Of a DNA stretch of 64,000 bases, positions 23,461 through 36,120 are shown in pieces. Below the pieces are notes generated by a model. It saw only the letters and a list, made by a program, of their open reading frames with translations, was not told the origin of the DNA and did not search any database. Each line of letters opens with the position of its first letter. Position 1 is the stretch's first letter. The translations under genes and the position numbers were made by a program. The stretch spans positions 46,197,100-46,261,099 of the forward strand of contig CM066984.1 in NCBI GenBank assembly GCA_033977485.1, in the 5' to 3' direction. The DNA comes from Hydrangea macrophylla (taxonomy: Eukaryota; Streptophyta; Magnoliopsida; Cornales; Hydrangeaceae).

Positions 23461-24887
23461 CCCATCAGCTATAAAGACCTACACAACCGTCTCATCGTTA
23501 CTTACTAACCCTTGAGGTAAGATACAATGCACACAATCTAAATGGATCAATATCTAAAGTGACGAACATAAGCAACCAATAAGTATAGTTACTCAGAGAC
23601 AATAACAAGCAAAAGCACACTGCTTGTATACATAGTCAAAAACATTTATAATGTGGTAGGGTTTGGGTATTTACATCACATTGACATATACCACTACCCT
23701 CAAAACATATACAACATGTACACCAAAAGAAAGTGGATCACATGCCCTGGTCAATAGAAATAAGAGATCTAGGTCCTCGAGATCTGATCCCAAAAATCCT
23801 CCTCATCATTTGACTTGAGCGGAGGTGGCTCATAAAGAACATCAATCTCCTCCACTAGCACCCAGTGTAGCCACAAGTCAAACTTGTCAACCATCCCCAC
23901 GATCGAGTTATCCTCCAGCTAAACATCTGGCTCCTCCTCATCTGCCGACAACCAACCTCCATCAACAATGTGCTACAGTAGGTAGGTCCTACAGCAAAGC
24001 CCTAAGGTACCTGAGCTACCTCGAACTCCTCACCATCACCATCGTCACCCATGGGATCAATCTCTCCATCCCCACCATCGTCCTCGTCCTCATCGAGGTC
24101 CTCCTTTGGCTCTCCCTCCTAATCATCATCATGATCATCCTTATGATCCTCCTCATCCTCAGGCTCATCATCAGGATCATCCTCATGCTCATCCTCTACT
24201 CCTTCATCATCCTCTCCATGCTCATCTCCATCATCATCTCCATCTCCCTCGACCTCCATAGGCTCATCATTGCCCTCCTCAGGCTCCATATTTGGCTCCT
24301 CGAGATCCTCGTCGTCATCATCCTCAAGGTCTACATCCTCTTGAGCACCCTCCTCAATTAAAGTCGCTAGCAATATAATGGGCTCCTCGTGTGGGAAAAT
24401 AGGCACGTCTGGCTGTATCTGAGGCTTCGGCTCTATGAGTGGAGCTGGTGCTAGCAGTGGCACTAAAGGTCACGGTACTGGTGGTGCCTACGTAGGATCA
24501 GCTAAAATAGCTTGTAGCTCGGCATGAAAGTCCTCATCGTCAAATATCATCCGACCCATCACTATGTAAACAAGCTATACAGTACAGGTACAATGCTTAA
24601 GCCCCATATGAATCCTGTCCGGGTGCAATAGTCCATCTCCATGCATCAAATGCCAGAGGTGCTCCTCCAACCACTACTGGGCCCTCATTCGGATACACTG
24701 TCGATAAAACACGGGATCAGCTAGCTTGACTCTATCAACAAAAATGATGTATCCTCCCATCTCATCCTCTACGTGCATCGGCTCCATGATCTGAAAAGAA
24801 ACTAACTTATGTCTGTACTAGTCGCAAGGTATCTTATGGCTCATATGTATAGGCAATCAATGTGATTTGAGCACGACTAAACCTAGG
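23461..24887 (-). other. element C leader, with acidic ORF
   Basis: About 1.4 kb between primer site and gag. Mostly non-coding except for the acidic frame at 24463-24119. The tract 24050-24360 is built of degenerate CTC/ATC triplets on the plus strand, which is why both strands have long open frames. Confidence 0.65.
24119..24463 (-). CDS. highly acidic leader ORF of element C
   Basis: The 114-residue frame starts with a Pro-rich stretch (MPLLAPAPLIEPKPQIQP) and becomes almost entirely Asp/Glu with Gly/Met spacers from residue 40 on. It lies between the PBS and gag. No family is recognised. The acidity follows from a triplet-repeat-like DNA tract, so it may be an accidental reading of a low-complexity leader; a real upstream ORF cannot be excluded because the frame is open while the rest of the element is full of stops. 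Confidence 0.3.
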   Translation of the reverse strand: MPLLAPAPLIEPKPQIQPDVPIFPHEEPIILLATLIEEGAQEDVDLEDDDDEDLEEPNMEPEEGNDEPMEVEGDGDDDGDEHGEDDEGVEDEHEDDPDDEPEDEEDHKDDHDDD

Positions 24888-24899
24888 GATCTGATACCA
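24888..24899 (-). other. primer-binding site, initiator tRNA-Met type (C), one mismatch
   Basis: The plus strand gatctgatacca differs at one base from gctctgatacca. It lies eight bases from the LTR edge at 24908. Confidence 0.75.
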
Positions 24900-24907
24900 A
24901 AAATCCC

Positions 24908-27429
24908 TATCATGCCCCGGAGTAGCCAAAATAGGAAAATTTTAAACATTTTCTCTTTTGGGTCGATAGGTCCTTGGCAAGTTGAATATCTCATGATTGT
25001 CCACGACAAAAAAAATAAATAAATAAAATAAAATGAACTGATACAAAAGAAATAACAAGCAACGGTAATAAACATGGTGGTCTAGGCATACTTATATATT
25101 AAACATCAAAGTCTTAAGTATCATATTACAGAACCATAAAAGAAAAGTAAAGAGATTAATATCTTGGGCGAAAGCCCTACAACATAATAATAAGTTTGGC
25201 ACCTAGTGCCTCTGATATAAAAAAAAGTAATGACAAAAGTCTTCCACTTTTGATAGCTAATTTACGAAGCCATAGCCTTCCTCGGCGTACTCTTCTTTCG
25301 GACATTTTGCCTCTCCAAGATCTGGACATTTGATTGTCCAGGACATGAAAGTTGTCAGCTTTACTATAAGCTGAGTGAGCAATTCTACTACACTTAAACA
25401 GGCTTCGAAAACATTGTTAATCACGTGGATAAGTAAACATTGTTCTCTTTTATACTTTTGAAATCATCACATTAAGTTTTACCATTCTCAATCTTGACGC
25501 ATTACGTATGTTAGGTGACAATACCCCTACTGAGAGATACAATTGACTTTGACTAATTGATCACTTTGGACTATCCATCCAATCCGTGCCGACTTGATAC
25601 TAAACTTTGAGCCACTATCTCAACCACTTACGACTTGACTTACTTTGGATCATTAATCCAATCTTTACAAACCTAACTCTTTGCATGCAATCCAGCATGA
25701 AATGATGTTGGGCCTGGAACATCGTCGCCTTATGGCCGTTAGGTTACCTTTTAACTATGCCCAAATTGGCCTTTTAACTATGCCCAACTTGGCCTTTGGT
25801 AACCCCACATTATTCCATTCAGCTCTGGGAACATCTTCGCCTTACAGCCGTTAGCTTACATTTTAACAATGCCCAACTTGGACTTTTAACTATGCCTAAC
25901 TTGGCCTTTTAACTATGGCCAACTTGGCCTTTGGTAATTCCATCTTGTTCTGACAGACTTAACTGATTCACTCATACTGCCCTAATGGCCAAGTACTCTT
26001 TTCATGATAGTGCCGACGGGGTACTACTACATCACTTGCCCAACTTGACCTTTTATCTGACATCCATGCCCGACTTGGCCTTTTAGTGAACACCCACATA
26101 ATAGCACGGTACTCGTTACTCTTTTACGAATAAAACATAAGAACCAGACTAACAGATAGAACCATTTAGTTATTAACTCCCATTATATCTCAATTGTTAC
26201 AGATCTTGTGGTCAGAGTTAGCACAGCTTACATAACCACAACTAACGCGCGTAGTACGGTTATTAACGTGCATTATTATGGGATATTATATTTTTTTACT
26301 TCTCACATTATCATTATCGAAGTTTGCGTACCTTGCATGTACTGGTCTTACCAGTTCAGTTCGTTATTAACTTACTATAGAAAATGTGCCCATTTCAAAA
26401 TAGTAGGCTTGAACGCTCAGGTGAGCTTGAGCACTCGCCTTCATAAATTTTAGGATTCTTTCCTCTATACATTATATAAGTTGTGCATCTAGAAGTACTA
26501 CCCAATTAAAATATAGTACAGCTTTATTCAAGCACATGCAAACACATATGATAGGTATATCTCAAAGGTACCACTTTTATAGCACATAATACAACCAACA
26601 TATGGATCAACATAAAACTAACATAAAACTAACATACAACAACTCATTCTTTCAAGTACTGCTGAACTCGAGCACTCAGGCTTCTCGAGCACTAGGCTTA
26701 GCCCATTCATTATCGAGTGCTCGGGTCTTACTGTTTCTCAGCAGCTTGGTTAGTTAACAACATAAATCCATTTCTACATTCAATGCATGTCACATGTAAG
26801 TTTTTAGATCGTGAAATACTTTAAGAAAACATCAACTAAGAGTGAGTACGAGTACTCAACAAGATCTAAATGAACTAGATGATGAAAATGATGAAGATAT
26901 GTGTGCATGTGTAATGATCAAGCTCCAGATACAAGTCTAGCAAGCTTTCAAGACTCCCAAACTTCTTCTCATGCACTTTGATCCTCAAGAACTCAACTCC
27001 CCAACTTCCCCTTAGTTGTAAGTGTTTGTGTATGTGGGAGGTGAATAGATCATCAATTAAAACACATGCAAAGGTGAATGTGCGCATGTTCATATATAAC
27101 TCCCAAAGATCTCTCTCACTTAAGCTCTCAGTAAAACAGAGTTTAACACGTAATAATGCTGAAAATGTAGTGGTATTTACAGAGTTTTCCAAGCCCAGGG
27201 GTAAAATAGTTTTGCTTATTTTTAACTCGAGCGCTCCTGTCTCGAGCACTCAGGGCTCCTGGTTTAATCCCCTTCTATTGTAGTAAGAGTTTAAAGGTTA
27301 AGGAATAAACATTCATTAGACAAATTGTCAAAGTTAATCCATACACGATTGAAACTATCATATACGAACACAGAAATATTAAAATATATCTATATATAGA
27401 TAAATACAGACAAAAGGGCTGGTGTTACA
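24908..27429 (-). repeat. 5' LTR of element C
   Basis: The LTR is 2,522 bp. It starts TGTAACACC in minus sense (27429) and ends at 24908, where TG has decayed to TA on the plus strand; the end is homologous to LTR D. It contains a GCCCAACTTGGCCTTTTAAC repeat cluster (25740-26090) and CTCGAGCACTC words (26400-26725 and 27225-27262). Confidence 0.82.
25740..26090. repeat. CCCAACTTGGCCTTTTAACTATG repeat cluster in LTR C
   Basis: At least seven degenerate copies of a ~23-bp unit occur, some directly adjacent; the larger flanking segment with 'catcgtcgccttatggccgttag' occurs twice (25720 and 25810). Confidence 0.75.
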
Positions 27430-27677
27430 GTTTTCGTTATTTCTGTCAAACTATTGTAGCGGGTACTTGGGCATATGTTGTCTCCAAGCCTGTTGTGATC
27501 CTGAGGACTACTCTGATATTGTAATTGATAGAATCATTATTATATATTCAGTTGTTTACTATTTCTTCTAGTGGACTAGTACTGTGTGGTGTGGACTATT
27601 AGTGATATTCACCCGTCATTCCCTATGGACCTAAAAAGGAAAAAATTTTCTCTATTTTTCTACTCTGGGGCATAATA
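27430..27677 (+). repeat. plus-strand LTR end fragment 'H'
   Basis: The last ~110 bp (cattccctatgg ... tactctggggcataata) are homologous to LTR end I (42467) and, inverted, to the LTR end of C. Its left part is cut by the LTR edge of C at 27429. Its right end meets the copia RT of element F, so H inserted into F and C into H. Confidence 0.65.
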
Positions 27678-29470
27678 GAGAAGGTTTCCTCATACTCTTT
27701 GAGTATAACCTTTCGCTACAAGTCTCGTCTTAAAGGTCTTAACCTTTCCACCAAATCCTATTTTCCTCTTATAGACCCACTTTCAGCCAATTGGTTTAAT
27801 ATTGGCAAGATGTTCTACAAGATCCTAGGCCTGATTGGAATCTATAGATTCCAATTCAGCCTTCATAGCTTTGACCCAATGAGCTGAATCAATATCAACC
27901 ATTGCCTCTTCATACGTGGTAGGATAAGATTCAAGTTCTATGGAGACAGCTTCAAAAACTTCTCCTAAGAACATGTATCTGTCAGGATGGCTGACCATCA
28001 TCGCACTATGACAAGGTACCAGTGCAAAAATGGGTGAAGATGTGGTATTTTCTTGTATTATATCATTTTCAAATGTTAGAGGAATTAAGGGATCTCCATC
28101 TATTTCTCTCAGGTCTATCCTTCCTTTAGGTTTATGGTTCATGATATAATCATCCTCCAAGAAAATAGCACTTGTACTAACAAATACTTTCTGTTCTCTT
28201 AGATCATAAAAATACTAACCACAAGTACCCTTTGGATACCCTATAAAGTAACATACTTTCGATCATGATTCCAATTTTCTCATCTTCCCTTTCAACACAT
28301 TTGCTGGACACTCCTATATCCGGAGATGTTTCAAAGAGGGCTTGCGTCCATTCCACATGTCCCATGGTGTCTTAGGAACAGATTTTCTTGGAACTAGATT
28401 TAGTATGTACATAGTGGTTTCAAAAGCATAACGGTACCCCCAAAGAAATAATGGTGACCCCAAATAACTCATCATCGACCTAGTTATGTCTAAAAGAGTC
28501 TGGTTTCTTCTCTCTGCTACACCATTCTACTAAGGTGTACCAGGTTTAGTCAACTGTTATAGAATCCCATTTTGTATGAGGTGATCAATAAACTCATTAG
28601 AGAGGTAATTGCCATCTCGATCAGATTGAATGGCTTTGATATGTGTGCCCAATTACTTCTCCACTTTAGCCCAAAACTCTTTGAACTTTTCAAAGGCTTC
28701 AGACTTGTGCTGCATTAGGTACACATATCCATACTCAAAGTGGTCATCAGTAAATGTAATGAAGTACTCATAACCACACATTGCTCTAATATTTATTGGT
28801 CCAAACACATCAGTATGAACTAATTCCATCAATGCATTGGTCCTATTGCCCTATGCGGGAAAGGGTCTTTTGGTCATTTTACCCCTAAACATGATTCATA
28901 GACTTCCATTGGTTTGAGAACTAAATCGCCTAAGATCCCTTCTTTTACTAATCTATTTTTCCTATTTAGATTGATATGGCCAAGCCTTGTTGGATTTGTA
29001 GAAGGTTCATTTCGATGGTGTAATTACCACTGAGTTATTAAGTTCCATATTAGAATCTTTAGAAATAATTGGAGTAATTACATACAAACCATTTAACTTA
29101 ATACCAGAACACACAAAAGAACCATTCTTTTTATCATAACTTCAATTCCAAAAGAGAAAGAATATTTTTTATTTGAAAGTTCTAAAACTGAAATTAAATT
29201 ATGTCTCATTAAAGGGACGTAAAGTGCATCTGATAAAATTAAAGTCTTATTGTCTGGAAATTCTAAAACTACTACTCCTATAGCAACCACAGATATAGTT
29301 GCGCTAGAACCTAGAGTCAACACGATCTCCCCATCACTGTACCTCCTGGTTGATCTGAACCCCTGCAACGAATTACAGATATGTTCAGTCGCACCAGAAT
29401 CAATGCACCAAGTGTTCGAAGTATCCGTTATAAAACTTACTTCAATCACATATGATTCGATCATACCTTG
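27678..29470 (-). pseudogene. pol: copia F pol: protease, integrase and start of reverse transcriptase
   Basis: Protease near 29430-29090 with CIDSGATEHICNS. GAG-pre-integrase and integrase core at 29090-28200 in broken frames (recognisable: CGYEYFITFTDD..., IKAIQSDRDGNYLS, NGVAERRNQTLLD). RT begins at 28160-27825 (SYPTTYEEAMVDIDSAHWVKAMKAE) and runs to KWVYKRKI...RLVAKGYTQ near 27690, where it stops. Several stops and frameshifts are present, including a small deletion at the last RT motif. Confidence 0.85.
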
Positions 29471-29481
29471 AACTCTTATAG

Positions 29482-30319
29482 CTAAGATTTTTGGACAATT
29501 TCTCTTCCAATGGCCTTTGTCCCCGCATTGGAAACACTTTCCTTTGCCTTGACCATCTGGCTTCCCCTTACCTTTACCCTTTCCCTTAGATTTTGCAATC
29601 TTTGGGACTGGTTCAACACTTGAACCACTACTGCTAGCCTTCTTCTTCCCTTTCTTGCCTTTTGGTATAGATCGAGAAGAAGAGCTTCATTTTTCAATAT
29701 TCAAAATGTTGCCCCCAGGTTTGGTCAACATTTCCATTGACTCAAGAGAGCTCATCATTTCACTCACAGAAAAATTCATTTGATTCATATTGTAGTTTAG
29801 TTTAAATTAAGCGAATGATTGAGGTAGCGAGTTAAGGATCATTTCAACTTGGGTCTGTGTGTTAATGTTGGCACACATAGTCTCCAGTTCATTTAAATAA
29901 CCAATCATTTTTAAAACATGCTCTCTAACTAGAGTTCCTTCCAACATTTTTGCACTTATGATTTTTTGCATGGTGATCTACCTAGCAAGCCTGCCATGCT
30001 CCCCAAATATTCCTTTTTGGGAGGTCATGATAGCACTATTGGAATCGTTTGATTGGAATTGGTGTTGCAACAAACCAGCTATAGAGGCCAGAATATAGCA
30101 ACGAGCCATCCCATTCGACTTTTTCCATTTGTCGAACTAACGTCTGCCATTTGCCAAAGTATTTGGCACGAATTTGGCAGGGCATGGGGTAGTGAGGATA
30201 TATGTGATTCTCTATAGTTAAAATGATATCCAAGTTACATTTCTATTTATTGTAGTTGTCTCCAATTAGTTTATTCTATGTGGAATGGTGGCAAGTGGAC
30301 TAAATGTAGATCCAGACAT
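29482..30319 (-). pseudogene. gag: copia F gag
   Basis: The first Met is at 30319 (MSGSTFSPLATIPHRIN, then a stop). The middle is the copia Gag domain (GRLARQITMQKI, LEGTLVREHVLKMIGYLNELE). The C-terminal part has a Lys/Ser-rich stretch and a zinc knuckle CX2CX4HX4C (CFQCGDKGHWKRNC) near 29505-29545. At least four in-frame stops. Confidence 0.85.
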
Positions 30320-31973
30320 TACAAATTCTAAAAAAGAATAACAAACATTTTAAGATAGATATCAAGATTAGACAGTATAAATAAAAGAATCCTTAAAAAC
30401 TCTAATTTCAAAGCAAAGTCACCGGAATATCAAAACAAAAGAGTAAAGCCTCCGTTTGGTGGTCATTATTCGATCTTTTGAATAATCATGACTTGTCCGC
30501 TATGCAACTCTTGCAAAATAGGTCATGATTATTGTACCATTAACTAGGATCCAATGACAACTGCCTCAAGTAGCGCCCACGTGTGGTGGTCACCCTCTAA
30601 CACATCTCATTGATCCTATCCATAGGAAGTTCACATCTAGTAACCAATGAGTATTGTACCCTCCGTGTGGAATGATCACCCATAGTTGGGTGACACAGAA
30701 TGCTCCACTCATCTTATAGTGAAGCATTAATGAAAGATCATGGGAGTTAACAATAAGTCCCTCTCCCACTTGATTTGAGAATTAAAGATTTTGCTTTTTG
30801 AAAGAAAATTGTTTCTACTCATTTCCTATAGACATCCAATGTCTACTAATGAGGTAAAATGGCTTTTGATTTTTATTTAAGAAACTCGTTTTTGCATGTA
30901 TGTAGTAACAATATTTAAAGAAGCCAATCACAAACAAGCATATGAAAATGAAAAAACTAAAATGAAATAAAGACATTCACAAATGCCCCTATCTCCCATG
31001 GCTCTATCTTCATAGATCCATCTCTTGGTTTGGTCGCCTCCGGCTCTACCTTCATGGACAACGACTTCTTGCTCCATCTTCATGGATATTTCTTATTAAA
31101 TTACATTGGTCCTATGCTTCTTTTGAAGCTTACAATTGATCAAGAAATACAAAGTAGTAATAAATGAAATTAGGCCAGGAAAACCGGTGCGACTTTCCTA
31201 TTCGCAGGAATGGAGTCATAGCGCCCTTTACACATGCCTTAAAACCAAACCAAAATAAATACAACACCAATCTCAAACATTAAATACAAAAAAAAATTTG
31301 TTCTTGGTGCCATGGGAGATAGTGGTCTAACTAGCTGCAAAAGGGTTAGACATAAACACATCCACACATATATAACAAATATATATAACTATTGGAACCC
31401 CTAATTAACTCGCATATTCCATGAACACTTCATGGAAATTATTAGAACATTAAAACAGCATCTCTAGTTCTCTATCATGCTTCAATCGATTAAAATAATT
31501 TCAATCGATCGAACATTCAATCAATTGAACTAAGTTTAATTGATCGAACCAGAAAGTTCACATATTGATTGAAAATTTTCTAGAATAGTATAAAAATTAA
31601 AGAAAATAATTTTAAAAGATTTAAAACTATGAAAAACATCTAGACAGAGAAATCCTTTCAATCGATCAAACTAACATCAATCGATCGAACAAAACAGTTT
31701 TTGATCAATCGAAACTAGGTCGATCGCTTGAACCTCACATTGTTTCAATCGATCGAACACAAATAGTTTCAATCGATTGAAACACTTTCAATCGATCAAA
31801 ACTTTTCAATCGATTGAAACTGCCATGCATCCAATGCAATCGTAGATTTGTTTTTTGCTACAAAACTAATTTAGAAACAGATCTGTGACAATGCAGGTCC
31901 AAAAATAATCCTAAAACAACATGCAGATCAAAACTAAGGTTTCAAAAACGCATCTATAGATCCAAATAAGCGT
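30320..31973 (-). other. copia F untranslated leader
   Basis: About 1.65 kb without coding frames between the primer site and gag, unusually long for copia. It contains the AATCGATCGAA cluster at 31480-31820. Nothing else is recognised. Confidence 0.6.
31480..31820. repeat. TCGATCGAA palindrome cluster in the copia F leader
   Basis: About fourteen copies of (T)CAATCGATCGAAC or one-base variants occur in 340 bp of AT-rich DNA, in both orientations. Same core as in the LTRs of F, G and Athila. Confidence 0.8.
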
Positions 31974-31987
31974 GGGCTCTGATACCA
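31974..31987 (-). other. primer-binding site, initiator tRNA-Met type (F)
   Basis: The plus strand gggctctgatacca is complementary to TGGTATCAGAGCCC. Two bases separate it from the LTR start at 31990. Confidence 0.88.
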
Positions 31988-31989
31988 AT

Positions 31990-33217
31990 TGATGGATCTA
32001 GGTTTTGAAAAACTTATATATATGCATAGTGAAAAAATAGTTTCAAAAATTTTATTGGTAGCCCAGATCTACTACTTATCAATTCCATAGATGCGTAGGG
32101 AATAGTGGGACAAGAGTATTACCTTTATGTCTTGAACCCAATTCTGATTTCTTCAACATCTAACAGTCTCCTCTAGATGGTCTTCATACTTATGACTCTC
32201 ATGGATACTTACCGGAAAGACTAGGGTAGGTGGAAACTCTAATAGAGAGGTACAGGAGGCTAAAAAAAACCCTAAAATACTTTCTAGAGAGTTGGAGCAG
32301 TAAAAACATTGATCAACTTGATTCTGAATGCAGCTCTCCTATTTATAGGTTTTCAAACTGACCTTTGGGTTTCGATCGATTGAAGCTTCTTCGATTGATC
32401 GAAATCACCCATTCTTCAATCGATCGAAACTAGTTCGATCGATCGAATATCCTCTTCCTGCCTTCCAAGTATTCTTACAGAGCTAAGAGTGGAACCTCTT
32501 AGGTTCTTTATTATTGGCTCAGATTAGTTGTTAATCACTATGGTCAAACTCTTTGATCAGCTAATCAACCAACTGATCAATTAATGTTAACTCCACTAAA
32601 TAACAATAATAAAACTCCAACTCAAAAGAATAAATCCAAAACGATAACTAGACTTGTATGGTGTACTAATGTTCCTCTACCGTCAGCATTCATAGTCACA
32701 TTAAGGTAGTTGTATAACTTTTACTATCAACCTGAATGATGATTACATCTTCCATTCTTTAAGTTTCATTAACCACTCATGATTACCAAACATGTTGATA
32801 ACTACTTATCAACAAGACTGCAGTTCTCAGTAATAAACTGGGTCACATTCTCAAGGGAATGCTTACTCTTTATCAGACGGTTGATTCTATCTTGACAATA
32901 TATTTTCACAACCCTATGAACATGACTTATCCAAGATACCCAGGTGTTGATCTTAAAGACCTCACTGATTGGTAAGTCAAAGAAGTCATATCCATAGACA
33001 GTGTCCATAATTGTCTCAAGATTAAGAATATGTACCTTATACAAGTTATGAGTTCCTATCGACTGTTGGCAGTTTCATACATCAATAGCGAATCTCATGG
33101 TCCATCAATGCCCTATAAGCACTATCATTTTAACTAAGATTCATACTCTAGTGATCGAGATTCATCACTCCATCCAATGGTAGTTAATCATGCTACACTG
33201 TATACCTGGTGAGATAT
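31990..33217 (-). repeat. copia F 5' LTR, 3' piece
   Basis: This and 41602-41826 together form a ~1.45-kb LTR homologous, in inverse orientation, to solo LTR G (36872-38371). A TATA box TATAAATA lies at 32347-32340 in minus sense, with a TCGATCGATCGAA cluster directly upstream (32372-32445). Confidence 0.85.
32372..32445. promoter_or_regulatory. TCGATCGATCGA cluster upstream of the copia F TATA box
   Basis: Four TCGATCGATCGA/TCGATTGATCGAA variants lie 25-100 bp upstream (minus sense) of TATAAATA at 32347-32340. Regulatory role inferred from position. Confidence 0.5.
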
Positions 33218-36105
33218 TGTAACAACCCTAAAATTTCTAAGTGTGTAAATAATAATTTTAATAATTATTTTCAGTTAGCCATATATATGAGTGTGCCTAT
33301 GTAAGACACGTGTTTGAAAATTGTAAGTGTTTGGAAGACATAAAAATTAAATCATTAGTGAGCCCGTTTAGTTTGAGTGTTACATTTTTTTAATTTATAT
33401 TTGTTAAAAAAAAAAGTCAAGGGTTAATATGTATTTTTTTTATATAGTGTTTACAGGCCCGCAAATGTGTTAAATAGTGTATCTGGTATTAAAAATTAAG
33501 TATCCGGGGCATGAGTACCCTTTGGGCTAGCCATTTTAGTGGTTTGAGTTACATTCTGGGCTCATATGGGTCTCTTTTGTCAGCCCATAAGAAGAAAAAG
33601 GGGATTATTAATATTTGTGTGAGTGTTATAATATATGTATTGTGTGTGTATTATATGTATATGCATAGATGATATATCCTAGGGTTAGTTAAAACAAAAG
33701 AAGAAGAAAAAGAGCAGCCACAAGAGAGACTGAGAGAGAGAGAATAAGAGAGAAATAGAGAAGAGGCAACTCTAGCCACCTAGAAGGAGAAGAAAAGAGA
33801 AGAGAAGGGTTAGAGGAGAGGAGAATTTATTAGTTTTATTCCATGGAGTTCACCATCATCATCACCATCTTTCTTTTCCCAAGTCGGTGAATAAACATTT
33901 AAATTTGTAGGGTTCATTCGTAATTTTGATTGATTTTCAATTTGTGTTCATTCTAGTCTGAATAAATCGTATGGATGGGTGTTTATATAGATACGGATCT
34001 ACAGTGATATATGCATATACATATATATATATATATCAAAGGTTGGATATGAGATATTTGGAAATTTGAGGGGGAAAAAAAGGACTAACCAAACACGGAT
34101 TTGGGTAAAATTGAAGAAAACTCTTAGATCTGTTTAGAACATAATTCTTATTAATTCATACATTTTGTTTTTGGTAAAATCGTCCACGTTGGTCAATGTA
34201 AAACGCGATTCTGCACATGTTTTGTCTAATGGTGTTTTTTCTAATTCTACACTGTTTGGGCAGAAAATTCGTATTACAGTAGCAATAAATGTCAACTCCA
34301 AATTTTGAATTATATTTATGAAAATTCTTAGAGATGCTTCTTTGTGCGAAATTATTATGAGGAACAATTTCATCCCAGGTTGGTTTTGGGGCTATTTAAT
34401 ATAAGGTTTGCTTGGGATAGTTTTAAATAGTACCGTTGAGTGCCAATTTTAAATGCTATAACTTATGATATATGCGGTATTAAATGATGATTATGGAAAT
34501 ACTTCGTTAGAGATGTGCATAGAATTGGGCGCAAGGGCCTTGTTGTGAATAATCAAATAATGATAATCCTTGGAATAAATGATAAATTTTCGAAGTGGTT
34601 AATGACATGATTAAACCCTTATGAATGGAACTTGTGTGAATTAACATAGATGGTAAGAAACTGGAAAAAAAATGGTTTCAAGTTCCTTAGTGTTCACCGC
34701 TCCCCGTTGTGCAATTTTTTTTGGTAGCTTGACTTGCTGAGTGTACCCATTTGCCAGTGGCTTCGTTATCAAGCTGGCCTAAGCCTTATGCTTGGCTTAA
34801 TTTATAGACGTCTAGACATATTGACCGACCTTCCATTGTGTATACCTGGTTTGGTTGATATCCTAACCAAATTGGCACCACAGTGGATGTTGGTAGTATG
34901 TCCGGGTACACATGGGATATATCTGTGGGATGTACCATGGAGGATGGCCAAGTGGTGAAGCTAATAAATTGAATAATTAATTATTCATAAAAAGTAAATT
35001 GACTATGAGTAGGGTAACCTTACTGGTGACCTAGGCCAAGAAAAAAATGACAGTGATTGTACAGCGTTAAATGCAAATGGATAAACTGTTGCGAAACATG
35101 AAATTAAAAATGATTTGGAAATGGAGAATTGCTTATTCTGATACTAAGGATTTGTGCTAACTCTCGAGGTGCAGGATGGTGGGCTCACTAACCATTGTAT
35201 GCAGGCTTTGGCTCACCATGTTATTTAAGAGTAAGTGTTTCTTTTTACTTTGTGGGTGGAACAAACTGCCACCGTGACTCGAGGAAACTACCGCTTGTCC
35301 TCACTCACGTGTGAAACTACAGTTCTACCTACAACTCTGTATGTGTATGTGGTTAAGAAAGGGAGGGAGCCCAGCGGATTCCCAACCTCGGGAATATTTT
35401 TGGGTATTATTATGTTAATTGATTATTATTGGGTTGGAGTCTAGGGGACCACGAGTGATCCTTGAGACTGGGGCGTGTTGACTCATACCAGTGTTGTTAT
35501 ACAATACTGACCCATGTGATGTTTATCATGCGGGGACATTTCTCAGAAAACTTAATTGTTTTGCAGATTAAGGAATAGACCGGTATGACTATTGGATTAC
35601 ATGGATTTGCTTGAAGGCTTGAAGATCTTTACTGTTCATTTACTATTTTATTTATTTGGCATTGTGGGCCATTATTGTAGTTGGTATTGGGACGTTTAGT
35701 AGCTCTGACCAGAGGTTGTAATAGAGGTTATTCTTTCAAAGCTTTAATTGTAAATGAATTTTTTTTTATTATTAATGAAAATTTAGAAATATTTATTCAG
35801 CTTTTGCTTTTCAATTTAAGTGATTTAGTTGATTTAGTTTTAATCAAATGGATTTGAGAATTTTCAGAACCATGTGAGTTTTTTTTTTTTTTTTTGAAAT
35901 GGAAATGTGGTGGTTTTATTTTAAAAAGAAATGGAGACTTTATTACAAATGTTTTAATCAGGTTTTTAAGAACGGATCTATTTTCATTAAAAAGTTTTAA
36001 TAGGATGGTCTTCATGGTGTTCACTCCGATAGTTGGGCAGTCAAAGAGTAGTCTAGATTTAGTTCTAGGCAGATTATTTGGCTTTCCAAAAATTGGGGTG
36101 TGACA
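33218..36105 (+). repeat. 5' LTR of element E
   Basis: The LTR is 2,888 bp. TA-rich promoter-like sequence (ttataatatatg) near 33627 is followed by a purine-rich leader. Differs from the 3' LTR by many substitutions and indels, e.g. a ~40-bp segment present at about 40580-40620 but absent here. Confidence 0.9.
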
Positions 36106-36108
36106 GTT

Positions 36109-36120
36109 TGGTATCAGAGC
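36109..36120 (+). other. primer-binding site, initiator tRNA-Met type (E)
   Basis: tggtatcagagc, perfect, three bases after the LTR end. Confidence 0.92.

Larger units (their letters stand above)
20055..27429 (-). mobile_element. chromovirus-like Ty3/gypsy element 'C', 5' LTR to integrase
   Basis: Minus-sense order: LTR (27429-24908), initiator tRNA-Met primer site (24899-24888), leader with an acidic ORF, gag, zinc knuckle/protease, RT, RNase H, integrase zinc finger and first integrase strand, where the LTR of D interrupts at 20054. The pol order and sequence are those of plant Del/Tekay-like gypsy elements. Many stops and frameshifts make it an old copy. The 5' edge at 27429 cuts LTR 'H'. 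Confidence 0.85.

Noticed and set aside
23825..24361. Plus-strand 178-residue Leu/Ile-rich 'membrane' ORF
   Set aside because: Antisense reading of the acidic triplet-like tract in the leader of element C.
32802..33044. Conserved peptide (LNLE.IM...YGYD.FDLPISEV) in copia LTR F and in LTR G at 37206-37409
   Set aside because: Similarity is simply LTR homology; frames shift and stop at different places after about 40 codons.
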